Source: an uncultured Lachnospiraceae bacterium
Lineage (GTDB): Bacteria; Bacillota; Clostridia; Lachnospirales; Lachnospiraceae
Assembly: GCA_910578175.1 (NCBI GenBank)
Contig: CAJTPF010000013.1
Location: 12,488 to 76,487, forward strand
DNA length: 64,000 nucleotides
Reading direction: 5' to 3'
The position numbers were made by a program, and so were the translations under genes. Positions 44,989-53,548 of this stretch are shown one piece after another (position 1 is the first letter of the stretch; each line of letters opens with the position of its first letter). The notes under the pieces are model-generated. The model searched no databases. It saw only the letters and a program-made list of their open reading frames with translations, and was not told where the DNA came from.

Positions 44989-47279
44989 TATTCCATTTCA
45001 GAGATGAGCTTATAATCCTGGGAAATATCATATGTGTTTATTCCCCGGTCTCCCAGTATCAGATAAAACACATCATTGATGATGATACCTCTTATGTTGC
45101 TTACATCCTCCAGTTTCAGATTATATTTAAACCGTTCGTTAAATCCCTGATCTTCATCATAGGAATACACCACATAGCCAGGGATTTCATAATCCAACCA
45201 GACTTCAAACCCGATCACATTCTTTTCCCTTGAAATCAGAATACTTTTATACTCCCAGGTATCAGTATACTGGTTTCTTTTTGCTTCCATTTTCTCCTCG
45301 GTTACATTTTTCGGATCGGAAATATCAAACATAGATAATTTATATCCGGAAGTCCAAACGCTTCCGTCCTGTTGTTCCGTATCAAATCCAATGCCAAGAA
45401 GTTTATTCTTTTCCCAGAAATGCAGATATTCAGAAAATCCCGGTACTTTTAACTCACTGAGTATCTTTGGCTTTGACGGGTTGGAAAAATCCACGGCAAA
45501 CAGAGGATCAATGGATTTAAATGTTACAAAATAACCGGTGTTTCCCATAAATCTTGCCGAATGTAAGTCTTCTCCCTCCGCGATTCCTTCAATCTCTCCC
45601 ATAATGTTCATCGATTCGTCCAATGTATAAACCCTGTTTTCATCTACTGTCTCAAATCTTGTTATTTTCCATTTATCCTTTTCTTTCCTTATATATATCT
45701 CTTCCCCGTATTTCTTTTCCAATTCCTGCTGTATCATCTGTTCCTGCTCATATTTCGATTCCGTTTTCTCTTCTCCGATAACAGAATCCACAAATGAGTC
45801 ATCCAGCAGCCCGCTCCGTGCGGTTATGGTATATACATTTGCCACCGCTCTCAAGATTCCGTTATATTCATCCAGATAAAATGCCTTATCTATTGTTCCC
45901 TTTACTCTGGAAGAAACCTTAAATTCTACCTTTCCTGCATTATAGCAGAATTTATTGATCACCGTATCGTAAGAATAAATTTCCGTCAACGTATCCCCCT
46001 GCTCCGTCTCCGCTTTCGTCAGTTCCTGTTCCAAAATATAAATGTTTTTCTGACTGACATATATCAGGTCGCTTCCCGCTAAAATATTAAGATTGGTCAA
46101 TAAATCTTCTGGTCTGTCAATCTCTAAAGCAGTAATGATCGTATACGTTTCCCCGCCGTTTTCATTTATATAAACAGAATCTGCCGAAACCTCTTCTCCA
46201 TCCACGCAGGGAAGATATCTTTCACTATCCAGAATGTCGTAGTAAAAATTCGATATCACATACAGATAGCCGTCCACAACCCTGCTGGTATTTAGTTTTC
46301 CCTGCTGTGAATGTTTTGCCAGAAATTTTGGATGACTTTTATCACTGATATCAAAACTCAAAATATATACTTCATTAAGATACATCGTTGAGTCCAGCCA
46401 ATACATATTATCTTCATAACCCATCTCATCCCTGAACTCCGGCTCCCATTCCCCACCGCTGTATGAGGATCTCTTCATTGCAGATATCACCAGTGTCAGT
46501 CTGTCTCCATTCACGTACATTTCCTTGTCGTCCAAAAGAACTGCCACATCGCTGTCGCTCTCTGCTTCTAAATCTTCTTTCAGGTATTCTTCCAGCCGGA
46601 TTTCGGAAACAGCTGCAGGATGACCATTTTCTGCCGCTAAAATCCGGATATTACTGCCGTTTTTGGGTGCTATATAAATATACTTACCGTCTGTCTTTAC
46701 ATAATCCCCTTCCGATACGCCTTCCACCTGTTCATTGGTAGCCTTGTAATAATACTCCTGATTCTGGTCATTATCCGTACCTCCGGGAAAAATTTCCGTA
46801 TTACCTTCATTATTGATCTGATCATCTTTGCCCAATGTTGACCAACCAAATCCCCATGAAGTTAAGCTATCATAATTTTTAATTTTATCATATATTTCTT
46901 CCCTGCTGGCTGCCGGAACCATACCCGCTTCCAGTGTTCCATATTCCACCTCCTCTGCCCCAGATCTTCCATTGGTCAGAGTGATACTTCCTTTATAATT
47001 GACCAGCAAAAATACCGATACGGCACAAACCGCTGCCGCCGTCGCAATTGCTGCTGCCTGTTTTAAAAATCTGTTTTTTTTCTTTCGAACCGGAACGATC
47101 GACATCTGCTCCCCTGACTCCTGCCGGAGCTTCTTCATCATATTCTCCGGCAGCAGACTGCCCGGAATCTCCAGTTCTTCAGATCTTTTTTTAATTTCCT
47201 TCATAATTAACTCTTCTGCCTCCTCCCAGTCCTCCGTTCTGACTTCCAAATCCGGAATCTCTATATTTCTTTTCATCAT
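44985..47279 (-). CDS. Membrane-anchored beta-propeller protein, sigma-factor partner candidate
   Basis: 764 residues: about 70 cytoplasmic residues with an acidic helix (RTEDWEEAEELIMKEIKKR), a basic stop (RKKKNRFLK), one membrane segment (about 75-93, AAAIATAAAVCAVSVFLLV) and a large extracellular beta-propeller (from about 170) with repeated blades such as YVKTDGKYIYIAPKNG and YLYVISNFYYD, as in the Beta_propel family. It begins at the stop codon of an ECF sigma factor gene. This position and topology are those of an anti-sigma factor with an external sensor, but the N-terminal domain lacks a recognised anti-sigma motif. Function inferred from context; wall or envelope sensing is possible. 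Confidence 0.78.
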   Translation of the reverse strand: MMKRNIEIPDLEVRTEDWEEAEELIMKEIKKRSEELEIPGSLLPENMMKKLRQESGEQMSIVPVRKKKNRFLKQAAAIATAAAVCAVSVFLLVNYKGSITLTNGRSGAEEVEYGTLEAGMVPAASREEIYDKIKNYDSLTSWGFGWSTLGKDDQINNEGNTEIFPGGTDNDQNQEYYYKATNEQVEGVSEGDYVKTDGKYIYIAPKNGSNIRILAAENGHPAAVSEIRLEEYLKEDLEAESDSDVAVLLDDKEMYVNGDRLTLVISAMKRSSYSGGEWEPEFRDEMGYEDNMYWLDSTMYLNEVYILSFDISDKSHPKFLAKHSQQGKLNTSRVVDGYLYVISNFYYDILDSERYLPCVDGEEVSADSVYINENGGETYTIITALEIDRPEDLLTNLNILAGSDLIYVSQKNIYILEQELTKAETEQGDTLTEIYSYDTVINKFCYNAGKVEFKVSSRVKGTIDKAFYLDEYNGILRAVANVYTITARSGLLDDSFVDSVIGEEKTESKYEQEQMIQQELEKKYGEEIYIRKEKDKWKITRFETVDENRVYTLDESMNIMGEIEGIAEGEDLHSARFMGNTGYFVTFKSIDPLFAVDFSNPSKPKILSELKVPGFSEYLHFWEKNKLLGIGFDTEQQDGSVWTSGYKLSMFDISDPKNVTEEKMEAKRNQYTDTWEYKSILISREKNVIGFEVWLDYEIPGYVVYSYDEDQGFNERFKYNLKLEDVSNIRGIIINDVFYLILGDRGINTYDISQDYKLISEMEY

Positions 47280-47818
47280 TACAGCTGCACCTCCATCCTT
47301 TTCTGCATTTTTGCAAATGCACGGCTGATCTTTGACCGAACGGTTGCCGCTTTCATATTCATAAGCTCACCGATTTCCCGGCTCTTGTATCCTCCAAATA
47401 CTGCCATGGAAACCAAATTTCTTTCTTCTGGTGTCAGGTCTTCAAAAGCCCGTTTCAAATCCTGTTCCTTTTCATATTCATTTACCGTTTTCAGATCGTG
47501 ATTTACTGCTTCATCATCCAGGGACAAATTTTTTTCTGCCAGTTGTTTTCTTCTTTTCCTGCATTTATTAGATAAGATCTTAAAAACCCATGCCCGGAAT
47601 TTTTCATTCTCCCTTAATTTTCCAATGTCCTGATAGACTTCCATTACCGTATCGCTGACTATATCCTCCGCCTCCTGCCGGTTCTCCAGCATATAATAAG
47701 AATATCTATACATATCCTTATATACCTGCTGATATAATTCGGAAAAAGCTGTGGTATCACCTTCCTTTGCCTTAATAACCAATTCCCTGACTGTCTCCAA
47801 TCTGCCACTTCCTTTCAT
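47279..47818 (-). CDS. ECF-type RNA polymerase sigma factor
   Basis: Sigma-70 family, group 4. Region 2 spans DMYRYSYYMLENRQEAEDIV and KFRAWVFKILSNKCRKR; region 4 is LTPEERNLVSMAVFGGYKSR with EIGELMNMKAATVRSKISRA. There is no region 1 or 3. The start is unsettled: ATG at 47818 has only a weak site, while TTG at 47800 has AAGGAAG eight bases upstream and gives MLETVREL, a more family-like start; an open extension runs further upstream to 47962. Its stop codon meets the start of the membrane beta-propeller gene, suggesting co-regulation with that protein. Confidence 0.9.
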   Translation of the reverse strand: MKGSGRLETVRELVIKAKEGDTTAFSELYQQVYKDMYRYSYYMLENRQEAEDIVSDTVMEVYQDIGKLRENEKFRAWVFKILSNKCRKRRKQLAEKNLSLDDEAVNHDLKTVNEYEKEQDLKRAFEDLTPEERNLVSMAVFGGYKSREIGELMNMKAATVRSKISRAFAKMQKRMEVQL

Positions 47819-47946
47819 TTGTATTCCCATACCGATACTGAATCCCTGCAATGTCTTCCAAACCGGCGAGCTGAAATTCAGCTTATCATAATTCATATAT
47901 ATGTGTATAAAACGCCCAAAACTGTTGCAATAAAAATAATACCCAT

Positions 47947-47990
47947 TAAAAAAGTCATACAATGGCTTAAACTGCCAATGTATGACTTTC
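47947..47990 (-). terminator. Terminator downstream of the 73-residue protein gene
   Basis: Stem AAGTCATACATTGGC / GCCATTGTATGACTT with one mismatch, loop AGTTTA, followed on the minus strand by six T. It isolates the small gene from the sigma factor gene. Confidence 0.9.
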
Positions 47991-47994
47991 AGAT

Positions 47995-48216
47995 TTAATT
48001 TATATAGTTTCTAAACTTCTTCCTATATTCTTCAACACGAGAAGATAATTTATCAAAATCCTTAGCGCTGATCTTGCCATCATTTCTCAAGTCTTTAATA
48101 ACGGAAACAAACTCCAGAAAAGACTTATATGCTGCATCTTTATAGTTATTCGACAAATTCAGCTTTATTTCTGCTTCTTTATCTTCCACTATCTTTTTGG
48201 TCTTACCAAACAGCAT
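47995..48216 (-). CDS. Small helical protein, unknown
   Basis: 73 residues, mostly charged and amphipathic helix (KTKKIVEDKEAEIKLNLSNN, later KISAKDFDKLSSRVEEYRKK). No membrane segment, cysteines or known motif. It follows ilvC by about 48 bases and ends at a strong terminator, so it may be the last gene of the ilvC transcript. No function can be assigned. Confidence 0.65.
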   Translation of the reverse strand: MLFGKTKKIVEDKEAEIKLNLSNNYKDAAYKSFLEFVSVIKDLRNDGKISAKDFDKLSSRVEEYRKKFRNYIN

Positions 48217-48263
48217 ATGAATTTCTCCGTTTCTATGTTCAGTCTCTATACAATATGCATGAA

Positions 48264-49283
48264 TTAGTTATTAATCAGTTTGTCTTCTTCATTATTCCAG
48301 CTGTAAAGCTTTCTGATCTCCTCACCGATCTTTTCTGACGGATGCTCGGAAGCCAGTTTTCTCATGGCCTGGAAATGTACCTGACGGCCTGCCGGAGACA
48401 TATCAACTAAAAATTCTTTTGCAAATGTACCGTCCTGAATATCAGATAAAACCTTCTTCATAGCTTTCTTGGTATCTTCCGTGATGATCTTAGGACCCGT
48501 TATATAATCACCGTATTCCGCTGTATTGGAGATGGAATATCTCATTCCTGCAAAACCGGACTGATAGATTAAATCCACGATCAGTTTCATCTCATGGATA
48601 CACTCAAAATATGCATTCCGCGGATCATATCCTGCTTCTACCAGTGTTTCAAAACCTGCCTGCATCAATGCGCAAACACCGCCGCAAAGAACTGCCTGCT
48701 CTCCGAAGAGGTCTGTCTCTGTTTCGGTCCGGAAGGTAGTCTCAAGAACACCTGCTCTTGCGCCGCCGATCGCCAGTGCATATGCAAGTGCGGTATCCAG
48801 TGCCTTACCGGTTGCATCCTGCTCAACCGCTACGAGACAAGGAACACCTTTTCCCTCCAGATATTCGGAACGTACGGTATGACCCGGTCCCTTTGGAGCG
48901 ATCATGGTTACATCTACATCTGCCGGTGGTTTGATACAACCGAAATGGATATTAAATCCGTGCGCAAACATTAACATATTACCCGGCTCAAGGTTCGGCT
49001 CGATATCTTTTTTATACATATCAGCCTGCTTCTCATCATTGATAAGAATCATGATGATATCTGCCTTTTTAGCTGCTTCTGCTGTTGTATATACTTCAAA
49101 GCCCTGTGCCTCAGCTTTTGCCCATGACTTGCTTCCCTCGTATAAACCTATAATCACATTGCAGCCTGACTCTTTTGCGTTCAAAGCATGAGCATGACCC
49201 TGACTGCCATATCCAATCACAGCTATTGTCTTGCCTTCCAATAACGATAAGTTACAATCTTCCTGATAATAAATCTTTGACAT
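48264..49283 (-). CDS. ilvC: Ketol-acid reductoisomerase
   Basis: Converts 2-acetolactate to dihydroxyisovalerate (and the isoleucine analogue) with NADPH and magnesium. N-terminal GYGSQGHAHALN is the Rossmann motif, and FRTETETDLFGEQAVLCGG with CIHEMKLIVDLIY holds the metal ligands. At 339 residues it is the class I enzyme. The start at 49283 follows GGAGG by eight bases; an ATG five codons upstream overlaps that site. Its promoter has a palindrome centred on the -35 region. Confidence 0.97.
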   Translation of the reverse strand: MSKIYYQEDCNLSLLEGKTIAVIGYGSQGHAHALNAKESGCNVIIGLYEGSKSWAKAEAQGFEVYTTAEAAKKADIIMILINDEKQADMYKKDIEPNLEPGNMLMFAHGFNIHFGCIKPPADVDVTMIAPKGPGHTVRSEYLEGKGVPCLVAVEQDATGKALDTALAYALAIGGARAGVLETTFRTETETDLFGEQAVLCGGVCALMQAGFETLVEAGYDPRNAYFECIHEMKLIVDLIYQSGFAGMRYSISNTAEYGDYITGPKIITEDTKKAMKKVLSDIQDGTFAKEFLVDMSPAGRQVHFQAMRKLASEHPSEKIGEEIRKLYSWNNEEDKLINN

Positions 49284-49308
49284 ATGTTTTGCCTCCATAT
49301 ATATTAGT

Positions 49309-49352
49309 ATTATAGTTAATGTTATCTATTATGCAGTACATTTTAGATAACA
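49309..49352 (-). promoter_or_regulatory. ilvC promoter with operator-like palindrome
   Basis: TATAAT at 49309-49314 (minus strand) with no good -35. Perfect 9-base inverted repeats TGTTATCTA (49320-49328) and TAGATAACA (49344-49352) are centred near 49336, where the -35 should be. This is the arrangement of a site for an activator or repressor such as a LysR protein. Confidence 0.6.
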
Positions 49353-49399
49353 ATTAATCTCGTGACCGTGCCGATATCTGCTATGTATTACCTGAAAAT

Positions 49400-49906
49400 C
49401 TATTCCAGTTCTCCCGACAGCATGTCCGCCGTTCCCCTTGTCAGTCCTGTAATACCGGTCCTTACAAGTTCTTTAATCTCAAATCCTTCCAGCAGGCCCA
49501 CGAAAGCATCCAATTTCTGCTGGTTGCCGGTAAGTTCGATCATCATCGAATCCGTGGAAACATCAACGATCTTGGCCCGGAATATGTCTGCAACCGCAAT
49601 CACCTGCTGACGGTCCGTAGCATCCACTTTTACCTTGCATAAGATCAGTTCCCTGCAGACGGATGCCCCGTCTTTCAGTTCAATGATATCTTTGACATCC
49701 ACAAGCTTTGCAACCTGCTTGCGGATCTGTTCCAGAACTTCGTCTTCACCGCTGACAACTATGGTCATTCTGGAAAAACCGTTTCTTTCGGTCTCGCTTA
49801 CGGTCAGACTGTCTATATTATATCCTCTTCTTGAAAAGAGGCCGGAAATCCTGCTGAGTACGCCTACCGTATTCTCAACCAGAATCGATAATACCATTTT
49901 CTTCAT
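49400..49906 (-). CDS. ilvN: Acetolactate synthase small (regulatory) subunit
   Basis: 168 residues with an N-terminal ACT domain (ILVENTVGVLSRISGLFSRR, then GYNIDSLTV) that binds valine, and a C-terminal domain of the IlvH type. It needs a large catalytic subunit (IlvB), which is not in this window. Its own promoter lies directly upstream; only about 50 bases separate promoter and start, which is too short for a T-box. ilvC is next on the strand. Confidence 0.96.
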   Translation of the reverse strand: MKKMVLSILVENTVGVLSRISGLFSRRGYNIDSLTVSETERNGFSRMTIVVSGEDEVLEQIRKQVAKLVDVKDIIELKDGASVCRELILCKVKVDATDRQQVIAVADIFRAKIVDVSTDSMMIELTGNQQKLDAFVGLLEGFEIKELVRTGITGLTRGTADMLSGELE

Positions 49907-49937
49907 AGAAAATACTCCTTACACTATATTCTTAATA

Positions 49938-49965
49938 ATCATAGCACATTCGTTCATTTTGTCAA
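49938..49965 (-). promoter_or_regulatory. Promoter of ilvN
   Basis: Minus-strand TTGACA, 16-base spacer, TATGAT, about 30 bases before the start codon. Confidence 0.75.
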
Positions 49966-49978
49966 GAGTTTCATATTC

Positions 49979-50221
49979 TTACTCATCAAACTCTGCCGTG
50001 ATAAAAAATGCGCTGCCCTCCGGGCGAATGGAAGTCACTGTTCCTTTCAGACACTTTAGCCGCTGCCGGTAAGGTATATTATTGGACATTGCCAGCGCAG
50101 GTATAATCGTATAATAACATACCACTCCCTGCAGCGTAACCAGCTGGGATTCCTCCACTTCCACTTCATCGCCTACATGAAGCAGATCCGGACGTTCCAT
50201 TTTAAACTCTATCTCTTTCAT
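49979..50221 (-). CDS. Small uncharacterised protein, probably a beta-barrel fold
   Basis: 80 residues, mostly beta-strand-prone (HVGDEVEVEESQLVTLQGVV and LKCLKGTVTSIRPEGSAFFI), which would fit an SH3- or OB-like barrel. The start at 50221 is six bases after CGGAGG. It shares the strand with ilvN and the preceding 67-residue gene. A terminator ends 20 bases upstream of its start codon, so it may depend on read-through or its own hidden promoter. No function is recognisable. Confidence 0.65.
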   Translation of the reverse strand: MKEIEFKMERPDLLHVGDEVEVEESQLVTLQGVVCYYTIIPALAMSNNIPYRQRLKCLKGTVTSIRPEGSAFFITAEFDE

Positions 50222-50242
50222 GTTTTTCCTCCGTCTTATAAC

Positions 50243-50270
50243 AAAAAAGACCGCTGCCACGGTCTTTTTT
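50243..50270. terminator. Terminator between two small genes
   Basis: AAAAAAGACCG / CGGTCTTTTTT with a six-base loop, A and T runs on both sides. It lies between the stop of the 67-residue gene and the ribosome binding site of the 80-residue gene. Confidence 0.88.
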
Positions 50271-50277
50271 ATCCAAA

Positions 50278-50481
50278 CTATTTATATAACCATTCACCTA
50301 ACTGACGAACGGAATCATCCTCCTGCTCTTCCAGTTCATCAATGATGAAAATCTGCTCCGGTCCTTTTGTGAAACCGGATATCGCTTCCTTTGCTTCATT
50401 AAAACTGGAATATTGACCAAGTACACCTGTGCCGTCAGATTTTTCCTTATTGTAAACACCTAATTCAAAATACCGTCTCAT
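50278..50481 (-). CDS. Small uncharacterised protein
   Basis: 67 residues: MRRYFELGVYNKEKSDGTG at the start, then a helix (FNEAKEAIS) and an acidic stretch (IIDELEEQEDDSVRQ). GGAGG lies six bases upstream, so translation is likely. It ends in front of a strong terminator and so appears monocistronic. No family is recognised. Confidence 0.62.
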   Translation of the reverse strand: MRRYFELGVYNKEKSDGTGVLGQYSSFNEAKEAISGFTKGPEQIFIIDELEEQEDDSVRQLGEWLYK

Positions 50482-50560
50482 CCCAAACCTCCATAATTTT
50501 CTAACTGCCGTTTACATTTTACTGCAAATCATCAGATAACAATATTTTCTAAATTTAATC

Positions 50561-52270
50561 CTATTTTAAGATAACGATAGCATGCGGTGGAAGGACTATG
50601 GTATCTCCTACCTGATACGGCTGCTCTTCTCCGGTTGTCAGTATCCCCTGAATACAGGTATAACCGTATACGCTCCTTGGTATCTCTGCATAAGCTGTCT
50701 CAGCCGGACTTGTATTGGCAAGCACAACGATCTTGCTGCCTTCATAGGTTTTCGTCATCGCACTGATCTTTTCATCCGTTACTTCATTGATACGGGCAAC
50801 CTCACCTCTGGACAATTCCGGAAAGATATTTCTGAGTTTCACGGACTGTTTCACATAACTCAGGATCGAGTTTTTATCTGCCAGCTGTTCTTCCACGGAT
50901 GGGAATCGGTTGATGACCATATTTTTATCCATATTTGCCGGACCATTACACTGACCGGTGGTATCCGAAGATGACCAGATCATCGGAGAACGCTTATTTT
51001 CATCGGCTTCTACGCCTCCCAGGCCAATCTCATCTCCGTAATAGATATAGGTGCTTCCATTAGAGATCGCCATCAGACCATGGGCAAACTTAATTTTGTC
51101 TTCATTAAAACCAAGATAATGAGCCGGCCGGTTCAGATCGTGGTTGCTTAAAAACAATGCCATAGCTCCGGTATCCGAATATCCCCGGACAGACTCCATG
51201 GACTTGATCAGTGAATTTGTAAAATAATCACCGTTATAGGTTGCCGTATTGGTACCCTGGGCAATCATGGTATAGACGCCGTCATGGTTTCCGTAACTAA
51301 AATCAAATGCGCCGTCGATTCCGCTCTCATAATAAGAGGCATAATCTGCGGTCCATGTTTCTCCCACGATATAAGCCTGCGGATCCACACTCTTTACATA
51401 AGCGTTAAACCACTTTAACACTTCCACGTTCTTTGCGGTATTTCCGGAAAAATATTCTTTTGCCGCATCCAGACGGAAACCGTCTGCGCCTAAATCCAGC
51501 CAGTATTTAACAATAGCTTCAAACTCTGCCCTGACATCCTGATTATCCAGATTCAGATCCGGCATGGACTGGGAAAATACACCCTCATAATAATAATCGG
51601 AAGTTCCCACTTTATAATAATTGCCTCCCGGATTATCCTTTACAAATGTATAATAATCCACATATTTACAATCTGCTGCATTGGGTTCCTGTCCTTCCGG
51701 AAGCTGTTCCAAATATTTTCTTGCTTCCTGAAACCATGGATGTCCAATGGAAGAATGATTCATCACCAGGTCAACAATGATCTTAATCCCTCTCTTATCA
51801 CATTCTTCCGCCAGTTTTTTGAAGTCCTCCGTTGTACCATAGGCTTTGTCCACGGCACAATAATCCGTTACATCGTATTTATGATAGGACGGCGACGGAC
51901 TGATCGGCATCAGCCAGATTCCGTTGCAGCCCAGATCGGTATCCGTCTCCGGATTTCCGTCATTTATGTAATCCAGCTTATCGATCACACCCTGCAGGTC
52001 TCCCATTCCGTCTCCATTACTGTCATAAAACGAACCCACAAAAATCTCATAAAAGCTCCTGCTGTTATCATCAATAACATTTTGCACGGAAGCCAGATTT
52101 GCCGCAACTTCTTCCCCCTCTAATTTTACGGTGGTGGTTTCTTCCGTAGTGGTTTCGGCCCCGGCCGTTCCGGTAGTTGTTTTATTGTCGCCCGATTTCC
52201 CGCAGGCAGTAAAAATAAATGAGGTGCACAGCGCAAAAGCAAACGTTCTGGCCAACAATTTTTTTCTCAT
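50561..52270 (-). CDS. GH13 alpha-amylase family lipoprotein
   Basis: 569 residues with a signal peptide II: basic start MRKK, hydrophobic core and lipobox FTAC (Cys23), then a Thr-rich stretch. The GH13 domain begins about residue 65. Catalytic residues are Asp in GADGFRLDAAKEY, Glu in YIVGETWTADY and Asp in LFLSNHDLNRP; the VDLVMNHSS loop is the conserved region I. Anchored on the outer face of the membrane, it would complete breakdown of oligosaccharides released by the secreted multi-module amylase at 38-41 kb. No starch-binding module is present. Confidence 0.94.
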   Translation of the reverse strand: MRKKLLARTFAFALCTSFIFTACGKSGDNKTTTGTAGAETTTEETTTVKLEGEEVAANLASVQNVIDDNSRSFYEIFVGSFYDSNGDGMGDLQGVIDKLDYINDGNPETDTDLGCNGIWLMPISPSPSYHKYDVTDYCAVDKAYGTTEDFKKLAEECDKRGIKIIVDLVMNHSSIGHPWFQEARKYLEQLPEGQEPNAADCKYVDYYTFVKDNPGGNYYKVGTSDYYYEGVFSQSMPDLNLDNQDVRAEFEAIVKYWLDLGADGFRLDAAKEYFSGNTAKNVEVLKWFNAYVKSVDPQAYIVGETWTADYASYYESGIDGAFDFSYGNHDGVYTMIAQGTNTATYNGDYFTNSLIKSMESVRGYSDTGAMALFLSNHDLNRPAHYLGFNEDKIKFAHGLMAISNGSTYIYYGDEIGLGGVEADENKRSPMIWSSSDTTGQCNGPANMDKNMVINRFPSVEEQLADKNSILSYVKQSVKLRNIFPELSRGEVARINEVTDEKISAMTKTYEGSKIVVLANTSPAETAYAEIPRSVYGYTCIQGILTTGEEQPYQVGDTIVLPPHAIVILK

Positions 52271-52330
52271 CTTTATCCTTCCTTTCGCATTATATTGTCT
52301 ATCTTATTATCCTATATTTCACCTCATTAT

Positions 52331-52897
52331 TCAAGCATTATTCTGCATATATTTTTCTTTATACGTAAAGGCGGAAGTGGTCATATATACCAGCAGCATC
52401 AGATTTACGAGCATTTCAAATATCTGGAACGTCATGGCAAATTCCGAAACGGCAAAGGTAATGGCAACATACTGGCAGGCGGTACATAATACCTTTACCA
52501 TCAGCAGAGTATTGATCCTCTTTATCTGAAACTGCCGGTTCATTCCCTGCAGGCCTGTGAGCAGCCTGTTATACACATAGATTGCCAGAATGCCCAGTAT
52601 ATCCGTAACAAGGGCAGCCGACCATGCCGCATACATCCCCATATCCGAAATAACGCCGTATAAATCCAGAAGACAGCAGAGATAGGTGATAACAGCCGAT
52701 ATGGCACACAGCAGGATCCCCTGCTTTGCCGCTGCCTGAAATTCCTGGTTTTCTCCATGCCGCTTCTGCAATCTCCATATTCCATAGATCAGAACCGCAT
52801 ATCCGATAAAGTCGGGCAGTAAATCAAACTGTATATTTTCAACACCCAGCACCAGATCAAAGAGAATAAAGATAAACGCCACAACAAATTTAATCAT
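52331..52897 (-). CDS. Polytopic membrane protein at the end of the ECF operon
   Basis: 188 residues with about six hydrophobic segments and short loops (FDLLPDFIGYAVLIYGIWRL; NRLLTGLQGMNRQF). No recognised family. It starts 27 bases after the stop of the S-component gene on the same strand with GAGG upstream of its start, so it is likely in the ECF transporter operon, but a link to vitamin uptake is only positional. Confidence 0.65.
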   Translation of the reverse strand: MIKFVVAFIFILFDLVLGVENIQFDLLPDFIGYAVLIYGIWRLQKRHGENQEFQAAAKQGILLCAISAVITYLCCLLDLYGVISDMGMYAAWSAALVTDILGILAIYVYNRLLTGLQGMNRQFQIKRINTLLMVKVLCTACQYVAITFAVSEFAMTFQIFEMLVNLMLLVYMTTSAFTYKEKYMQNNA

Positions 52898-52924
52898 ATG
52901 AACCTCATTTCCGCACGGATCGTG

Positions 52925-53548
52925 CTACATTTTTAGACTTTCAAGTCCGAATTTCTTTCTCACCCGCATTAATTTCCTGCCGACGGGTTTTCTTAAAACT
53001 ACCATAAAAATAACATTGGAAACCGCATATATAACGGTAAACGGCAGTGAAGTCAGCAGGGCCGTTAAATATCTGGAACCGTTCAGATATCCGTCGATCC
53101 AAAATACCGTATAAATGTCCATCAGCAGAGAGTACATGGCTCCGGCAGCAGCCGAATACAGATACAGAACAAACCGGTTTTTCCGCAGAAGACCGGAACC
53201 GATACCGGCGATTGCTCCGATGATTCCCCAGACCATCATCTGAAAAGGTGTCCAGGCTCCCTGTCCAAAATAAAAATTCGAGATCAGCGCTGTCAGGGAA
53301 CCGGTTAAAAAACCGGCTTCTTTTCCAAAATAAATACCGGAAAGGATAACCACTGCCGTTACCGGTTTAAAACCAGGCAACACTGCAAATATCAGTCTTC
53401 CGGTAACAGAAAGTGCGGTTAAAACACTTATAATCACCAACAGCCGGAAATCCTGTTTCTTTTTTTCCAGCATTACCAGAAACTGCCGGAACGCAATCAC
53501 CAGTATTGCCAGTATGATTCCGTAAACCACTGTCAGATGAAATCTCAT
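52925..53548 (-). CDS. ECF transporter substrate-specific (S) component
   Basis: 207 residues, about six membrane segments. The region GRLIFAVLPGFKPVTAVVIL followed by FGQGAWTPFQMMVWG is typical of the S-component group that includes the cobalamin transporter CbrT. The start overlaps the ATPase gene as ATGA. In the ECF system the S component binds the vitamin and toggles in the membrane with the T component and the two ATPase domains. Substrate is not readable from the sequence; cobalamin or a related corrinoid is suggested by the DUF4430 gene in the same operon. Confidence 0.85.
   Translation of the reverse strand: MRFHLTVVYGIILAILVIAFRQFLVMLEKKKQDFRLLVIISVLTALSVTGRLIFAVLPGFKPVTAVVILSGIYFGKEAGFLTGSLTALISNFYFGQGAWTPFQMMVWGIIGAIAGIGSGLLRKNRFVLYLYSAAAGAMYSLLMDIYTVFWIDGYLNGSRYLTALLTSLPFTVIYAVSNVIFMVVLRKPVGRKLMRVRKKFGLESLKM

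Noticed and set aside
49907..49980. T-box or attenuator leader before ilvN (also considered for leuC and thrC)
   Set aside because: Promoter-to-start distances are short, and no T-box sequence or terminator/antiterminator pair is seen.
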